NCBI GenBank assembly: GCA_030538605.1
Contig: JAUNTQ010000024.1
Span: forward strand, 375-37,520
Direction: 5' to 3'
Origin: Pseudomonadota bacterium
GTDB lineage: Bacteria; Pseudomonadota; Gammaproteobacteria; Burkholderiales; Burkholderiaceae_C
Length of the DNA stretch: 37,146 nt
The notes under the pieces are model-generated. The model had not been told where the DNA came from and ran no database searches. It saw nothing but the letters and a program-made list of their open reading frames with translations. Position 1 is the first letter of the stretch, and every line of letters starts with the position of its first letter. Positions 33,272-37,146 of this stretch are shown here, piece by piece. A program made the translations under genes and the position numbers.

Positions 33272-34294
33272 ATGGCATCGCTTTCGGCTTTTTTTGGGGT
33301 GGCTGCCACGCGGCGGCGCTGGCTGGGCCTGGCGGCTGCCGTGCTGGCATGGCCGGGCCAGGTGAGGGCGTCTGCGCCCGGGCGGGCGCCGGTGTTCGTG
33401 CTCAATTCGCTGGATGGCGACGTGAGCGTGATCGATGCGGTGACGTGGACCGAGACCAAGCGCATTCCCACCGGCAAGGAGCCGCACCACCTGTATCTGA
33501 CGCCGGACGAGAAGTCGGTCATCGTGGCCAACGCGGGCAGCGATTCGCTGACTTTCATCGACCCGCGCACGGCCGAGGTGCAGCGCACGCTGCGCGGCAT
33601 CCTCGATCCGTATCACCTGCGCTTTTCGCCCGACATGAAGTGGTTCGTCACTGCCGCCAACCGGCTGAACCACGTGGACATCTACAGCTGGGACGGCCAC
33701 CAGCCCACGCTGATCAAGCGCATTGCCACGGCCCGCACGCCCAGCCACCTGTGGATCGACACGCGCAGCACCACGGTCTGGGTGAGCATGCAGGACAGCA
33801 ACGAGCTGGTGGTGATCGACTTGCCCACGCAAACGCTCACGCACCGCGTGAAAACCGGCCCGCTGCCCGCCGACGTGTTCGTCACGCCCGACGACAGGCA
33901 CCTGCTGCTGGGGTTGACCGGCGGCGACGGGGTGGAGGTCTACGACGTGGCGGGCGGCAAAGCGCCCGAGCTGGTGAAGAAGATCGCCACCGGCAAGGGC
34001 GCGCACGCCTTTCGCGCAGCGGGCGACGGCCAGCATGTGTATGTGAGCAACCGCGTGGCCAACACCATCACCAAGATCGACTACCGCGCGCTGGCACCGG
34101 TGTACAGCATGCCCGCGCCTTCGGGGCCGGACTGCATGGACATCTCTGCCGATGGCACGCTCATCATGGTCGGCTCGCGCTGGGCCGGGCGGCTGACGCT
34201 GATCGACACGCGCACGCGAAAGGTGGTGCACCAGGTGCGCGTGGGCAAGTCGCCGCATGGGGTGTGGACGCTTGACCATGCGGCAAGGCAGTGA
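33272..34294 (+). CDS. YVTN-type beta-propeller protein, exported
   Basis: A 340-residue protein beginning with a Tat- or Sec-type signal (ATRRRWLGLAAAVLAWPGQVRA). It is followed by six to seven propeller blades of the YVTN/YncE type. Recurrent blade cores are VFVLNSLDGDVSVIDAVTW, SVIVANAGSDSLTFIDPRT, VWVSMQDSNELVVIDL and VYVSNRVANTITKIDY. The start ATG at 33272 has AGGTGG 5 bases upstream; an earlier GTG (33263) is less likely. It is transcribed with the deacetylase gene 10 bases downstream. Propellers of this kind bind protein or ligand partners; none is identifiable here. Confidence 0.85.
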   Translation: MASLSAFFGVAATRRRWLGLAAAVLAWPGQVRASAPGRAPVFVLNSLDGDVSVIDAVTWTETKRIPTGKEPHHLYLTPDEKSVIVANAGSDSLTFIDPRTAEVQRTLRGILDPYHLRFSPDMKWFVTAANRLNHVDIYSWDGHQPTLIKRIATARTPSHLWIDTRSTTVWVSMQDSNELVVIDLPTQTLTHRVKTGPLPADVFVTPDDRHLLLGLTGGDGVEVYDVAGGKAPELVKKIATGKGAHAFRAAGDGQHVYVSNRVANTITKIDYRALAPVYSMPAPSGPDCMDISADGTLIMVGSRWAGRLTLIDTRTRKVVHQVRVGKSPHGVWTLDHAARQ

Positions 34295-34304
34295 GGCGCT
34301 GGTG

Positions 34305-35111
34305 ATGCGTGTGCCGTTTGCTTTTGTTTTTATAGCTGTCAGCGCTTTATTTTCAGTCGCAAATGCCCAGAATGCTTCTGATGCATGCAAGCCGGTGTAC
34401 CTCACCTTCGACACGGGCCACATGGGCGTGGCGCCGCTGATTGCCGACGTGCTGGCGCGCCAGAACGTGCGCGTGACCTTTTTTGCCGCGCATGAGCGCA
34501 CGCAGCAGGGCGACGGCACGCTGGGTGCGCATTGGGCACCGTGGTGGAAGGCGCGCGCTGGCGAGGGGCATGCGTTTGCCTCGCACACCTTCACGCACGA
34601 CTACTGGCGCGCCGATGTGCCGCCTGCGCAGCCGGGCGGCGCGGTGCGCTTTCGCATTCGCCCATCGGCGGGGCCGCAGGCGGGCAAGAACCTGACGTGG
34701 TCAGCGGCGCAGTATTGCGAAAGCCTGCGCCTGGCCAGCGACCGGCTGGCTTCGATCACGCAACAAAAGCCGCTGCCGCTGTTTCGCGCCGCAGGCGGCA
34801 AGACCTCGCCCGCGCTGCTGGCTGCCGCCGAGGGGTGCGGCTACCGGCACGTGGGCTGGGCCAGTGCCGGTTTTCTGGGCGACGAGCTGCCCAGCGACAA
34901 ATACCCCAACGCGGCGCTGCTGAAAAAAGCGCTGGCGGGCATCCGCAACGGCGACATCCTCATGGCGCACCTGGGCATCTGGTCGCGGCAAGACCCGTGG
35001 GCACCTGCCGTGCTGGAGCCGCTCATCACAGGGCTGAAAAGCCGCAACTTCTGCTTCAAGACCCTGCGCGAGCACCCTGATTACCAGGACTGGATTCGCG
35101 CACATGAATGA
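34305..35111 (+). CDS. Polysaccharide deacetylase family protein, exported
   Basis: A 268-residue NodB-fold protein with a signal peptide (MRVPFAFVFIAVSALFSVANAQ). Motif 1 reads YLTFDTGHMG; the first Asp is kept, but the usual second (metal-binding) Asp of TFDDG is Thr. Motif 2 is SHTFTHDYW (HxxxH), and LFRAAGGKTSPALL gives the third motif with its Arg. AHLGIWSRQDPWAP near the C-terminus gives the histidine of the last motif. The ATG at 34305 has GAGG upstream. It probably acts on a periplasmic or surface polysaccharide or peptidoglycan, but the altered motif leaves catalysis open. Confidence 0.85.
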   Translation: MRVPFAFVFIAVSALFSVANAQNASDACKPVYLTFDTGHMGVAPLIADVLARQNVRVTFFAAHERTQQGDGTLGAHWAPWWKARAGEGHAFASHTFTHDYWRADVPPAQPGGAVRFRIRPSAGPQAGKNLTWSAAQYCESLRLASDRLASITQQKPLPLFRAAGGKTSPALLAAAEGCGYRHVGWASAGFLGDELPSDKYPNAALLKKALAGIRNGDILMAHLGIWSRQDPWAPAVLEPLITGLKSRNFCFKTLREHPDYQDWIRAHE

Positions 35112-35232
35112 CGAATGGCTTCGCTGCGCGTCAATGCCCCATGACACACGACACATGGCGAAGCGCGTGCGGCGTGCGCACGGCCTGGGTCATTTGTCAT
35201 TGCTGCCGCGCAGCGGCAAGGTCATTCGTCAT
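35107..35232. repeat. GTCAT-box intergenic repeat, copy 2
   Basis: GTCATTTGTCAT (35189-35200), then a hairpin TTGCTGCCGC/GCGGCAA, then GTCATTCGTCAT (35221-35232) have the same order and spacing class as copy 1 at 23544-23584. Upstream ATGACGAATGGCTTCGCTGCGCGTCAATG parallels copy 1's upstream box (given here as related, not identical). It fills the gap between the deacetylase and the desaturase-like gene. Confidence 0.75.
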
Positions 35233-35247
35233 TTCCTTTGACCCCCC

Positions 35248-36207
35248 ATGTTCGACACCCTGACCGACACCTTCGCCACCGCCCAGCAGTGGCTGTTCGA
35301 GACCTGCATCGTGCCGCTGGCTTTTGCCCTGGGCATGGGCAACCTGCTGGAAGACGGCTACGTGGCGGCGGGCTGGCTGCTGGTGGGGATGCTGCAGATC
35401 GCGGTGCTGGTGCTGGTGATCGGCCCGCTGCAACGCCTGTGGCCGGTGGAGCGCGTGAGCGACCGCCGCGCCATTCGGGTGGACGTGGTCTACACCCTCA
35501 TTCACCGGCTGGGCGTGTTCAAGCTGGTGATGTTCTTCACCGCGCAGGCTTGGCTGCTGCACGGCATCGGCTGGCTGCGCGCGCACGGCCTGCCCACGCT
35601 GCAAATCGACCAGCTCTGGCCCGGCGTGACCGAGCGCGCGTGGGTCAGCTTTGCGATCTACCTGGTGGTGTTCGACCTGCTGGGCTACCTGGTGCACCGC
35701 GCGCAGCACCGCTGGCACTGGTGGTGGCAGCTGCACGCCGTGCACCACAGCCAGCGGCAGATGACGATGTGGAGCGACAACCGCAACCACCTGCTCGATT
35801 CGGTCATCACCGATGCGGTCTTCGTCCTGGCTGCCATCCTGATCGGCGTGGCCCCCGCGCAGTTCGTGGCGCTGGTGGCCGTCACCCAGCTGCTGGAAAG
35901 CCTGCACCACGCCAACCTGCGCTGGTCGTGGGGCCGCGTGGGCAACCGCCTGCTGGTCAGCCCCAGCTTTCACCGCCGCCACCACGCCATCGCGCTGGGC
36001 CACGCGCCGGGCAGCACGCCCCTCAGCCCCTACGGCGGCAACTACGGCGTGCTGTTTCCGTGGTGGGACATGCTGTTCAAAAGCGCCGACTGGCGCCCCG
36101 GCCTGGACGCCACCGGCATCGGCGACCAGCTCGCGGGGCGCGACTACGGGCGCAGCTTCTGGGCGCAGCAGTGGCTGGGCCTCAAGCGCCTGGCGGGACG
36201 GGCGTAA
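35248..36207 (+). CDS. Sterol desaturase/fatty acid hydroxylase family protein
   Basis: A 319-residue membrane di-iron hydroxylase. Histidine clusters are HRAQHR (motif 1), HAVHHS (motif 2) and HRRHH (motif 3), with a further HH in ESLHHANLRW. Four or so hydrophobic segments surround them (about residues 40-62, 85-105, 130-150 and 190-215). The family hydroxylates or desaturates lipids, including carotenoids, fatty acids and hopanoid-like lipids in bacteria. It starts 15 bases after repeat copy 2 and is followed 5 bases later by the EI24-like gene. The substrate is unknown. Confidence 0.9.
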   Translation: MFDTLTDTFATAQQWLFETCIVPLAFALGMGNLLEDGYVAAGWLLVGMLQIAVLVLVIGPLQRLWPVERVSDRRAIRVDVVYTLIHRLGVFKLVMFFTAQAWLLHGIGWLRAHGLPTLQIDQLWPGVTERAWVSFAIYLVVFDLLGYLVHRAQHRWHWWWQLHAVHHSQRQMTMWSDNRNHLLDSVITDAVFVLAAILIGVAPAQFVALVAVTQLLESLHHANLRWSWGRVGNRLLVSPSFHRRHHAIALGHAPGSTPLSPYGGNYGVLFPWWDMLFKSADWRPGLDATGIGDQLAGRDYGRSFWAQQWLGLKRLAGRA

Positions 36208-36212
36208 GGGCC

Positions 36213-37031
36213 ATGCCCCGCGCGGTGCTTGACGCTTTCTGGCGCGCGCTGGCCGACACGCTGCGCCCGCGCATGCTGGCGCTCACGCTGCTGCCGCTGG
36301 CCATCTTGCTGGCGCTGGTGGCGGGCGTGGCGCATGTCTGGGGCGATGCGCTGCTGGCTGCGGCCGACCGGCTGCTGTCGGCCACGTTGATGCGGTCGGA
36401 CTGGTGGAGCCGCTGGGCGGGCGGCGGTTTTCAGCGCATGGCGCTGGGCGTGCTGATGCTGCTGGCGCTCAGCGTGCCGGCCATCGTGGTGCTGGCGCTG
36501 CTGCTGGTGTCGCTGATCGTGGCCCCGGTGGCCCTGCGGCGGGTGGCCGTGCGCCGCTTTGCCGGGCTGGCGCGGCGGGGCAGGGCGTCGGTGTGGGCAT
36601 CGGTGGGGGTGTCGCTGGGCGCGTCGGCGCTGGCGGGCGCGGCCTTCGTGCTGACCCTGCCGCTGTGGCTGGTGCCCGGGCTGGTGCTGGTGCTGCCGCC
36701 GCTCATCTGGGGCTGGCTGGCCTGCCGCGTGCTGGCGTTCGACGCGCTGGCCGAGCACGCCAGCGCGCATGAGCGCCGCGCCCTCATGCGCGCGCACCGC
36801 GTGCCGCTGCTGCTGATGGGCATGGCCTGCGGCTGGCTGGGCGCGGCACCTGGGCTGATGTGGATGTCGGGCCTGCTGTTTGCGGCGCTGTTCTGGCTGC
36901 TGGTCCCGCTGGCCATCTGGGTACACACGCTGGTGTTCACCTTCTCGTCGCTGTGGTTTGCGCACTACGGGCTGCGGGCCTTGCAGGTGCAGCGGGAAGA
37001 ACAAGCTATCCATGGTCCATCCCACGGATAA
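36213..37031 (+). CDS. EI24/CysZ-like membrane protein
   Basis: A 272-residue inner-membrane protein with about six hydrophobic segments (for example ALTLLPLAILLALVAGVAHVW, then LSVPAIVVLALLLVSLIVAP). The block VALRRVAVRRFAGLARRG between segments 2 and 3 and the later LPPLIWGWLACRVLAFDALAEHAS fit the EI24 domain family to which CysZ belongs. The start ATG at 36213 has AAGGG just upstream. It is probably co-transcribed with the hydroxylase. A transport role is possible but not shown. Confidence 0.75.
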   Translation: MPRAVLDAFWRALADTLRPRMLALTLLPLAILLALVAGVAHVWGDALLAAADRLLSATLMRSDWWSRWAGGGFQRMALGVLMLLALSVPAIVVLALLLVSLIVAPVALRRVAVRRFAGLARRGRASVWASVGVSLGASALAGAAFVLTLPLWLVPGLVLVLPPLIWGWLACRVLAFDALAEHASAHERRALMRAHRVPLLLMGMACGWLGAAPGLMWMSGLLFAALFWLLVPLAIWVHTLVFTFSSLWFAHYGLRALQVQREEQAIHGPSHG

Positions 37032-37097
37032 ATCGACAGACGCTCGGGCTGTTGGCTCCTTGCCCGGCCGGGCTTGTGTATGCACACATCTTCGTAG

Positions 37098-37126
37098 GCT
37101 GGGTAGAGCCGAAGGCGAAACCCAGC
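37098..37126. repeat. Extragenic palindrome (GCTGGGT ... ACCCAGC)
   Basis: GCTGGGT and ACCCAGC flank AGAGCCGAAGGCGAA. This resembles the common 'TGGGTAGAGC...GAAACCCA' repeat of proteobacterial intergenic DNA. It lies in the last gene-free 115 bases of the window. Confidence 0.5.
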
Positions 37127-37146
37127 AACCCGGCTCGCGAGAGCGC

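Noticed and set aside
35238-37031. A 597-codon frame that seems to fuse a long N-terminal part to the EI24-like protein
   Set aside because: Its first half is the wrong frame of the clear hydroxylase gene; only the part from 36213 is real.

Overview
The window is a GC-rich chromosomal segment that most resembles a betaproteobacterium of the order Burkholderiales, family Comamonadaceae (inference). The clues are gene orders such as argF-argD-DUF3579-rpsT and hda-HAD-pcnB-folK, a Bug-family (TctC) solute-binding protein, and several palindromic intergenic repeats of the kind I associate with Acidovorax-like genomes. I saw no rRNA, tRNA or CRISPR array.

Layout. 1-3670: arginine synthesis (argD-argF, minus strand), a DUF3579 gene, a repeat-filled gap and rpsT. 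3672-10717: a cell-envelope block that reads as a complete lipid-linked D-arabinofuranose (polyprenyl-phospho-arabinose) pathway. On the minus strand it has GtrA, a DprE1-like oxidase and a DprE2-like reductase. Divergently on the plus strand it has a UbiA-type phosphoribosyltransferase, a DUF212/PAP2-like phosphatase candidate and two polytopic GT-C-like glycosyltransferases. 10753-13217: murJ and a SirB1-family gene. 13276-15082: an isochorismatase-like hydrolase followed by a GlxA-type regulator gene broken by a 234-bp MITE with 18-bp terminal inverted repeats and a 5-bp target duplication; removing the element restores the frame exactly. 15339-20335: a catabolic cassette (Bug binding protein, IlvD/Edd dehydratase, GntR/FCD regulator, carboxymuconolactone-decarboxylase-like protein, SDR) with visibly less GC-extreme sequence in its first part. 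20370-27994: housekeeping genes (AI-2E/PerM-type permease, purM, hda, HAD-IB phosphatase, pcnB, folK, TM2 protein, rpsP, rimM). 28250-29062: an alpha/beta hydrolase. 29166-32953: a large secreted DUF11-type repeat protein with a C-terminal anchor, now a pseudogene with about four frame breaks and an inserted IS4-type transposase remnant. 33272-37031: a YVTN-type beta-propeller protein, a polysaccharide deacetylase, a sterol-desaturase-like hydroxylase and an EI24/CysZ-like membrane protein.

How the genes work together. The strongest biological story is the arabinofuranose block. The UbiA enzyme would join phosphoribosyl pyrophosphate to polyprenyl phosphate, the DUF212 protein is placed to remove the 5-phosphate, and DprE1/DprE2 would epimerise ribose to arabinose at C2. 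GtrA may move the lipid-linked sugar across the membrane, and the two GT-C proteins are candidate transferases onto an unknown extracytoplasmic acceptor. Comparable gene sets are known in mycobacteria, in Azorhizobium (noeCHOP, Nod factor arabinosylation) and in Pseudomonas strains that put D-Araf on type IV pilin. The second theme is repeats: three copies of an approximately 77-bp palindrome sit directly 3' of genes and look like portable terminators, and a second family carries paired GTCATTTGTCAT / GTCATTCGTCAT boxes.
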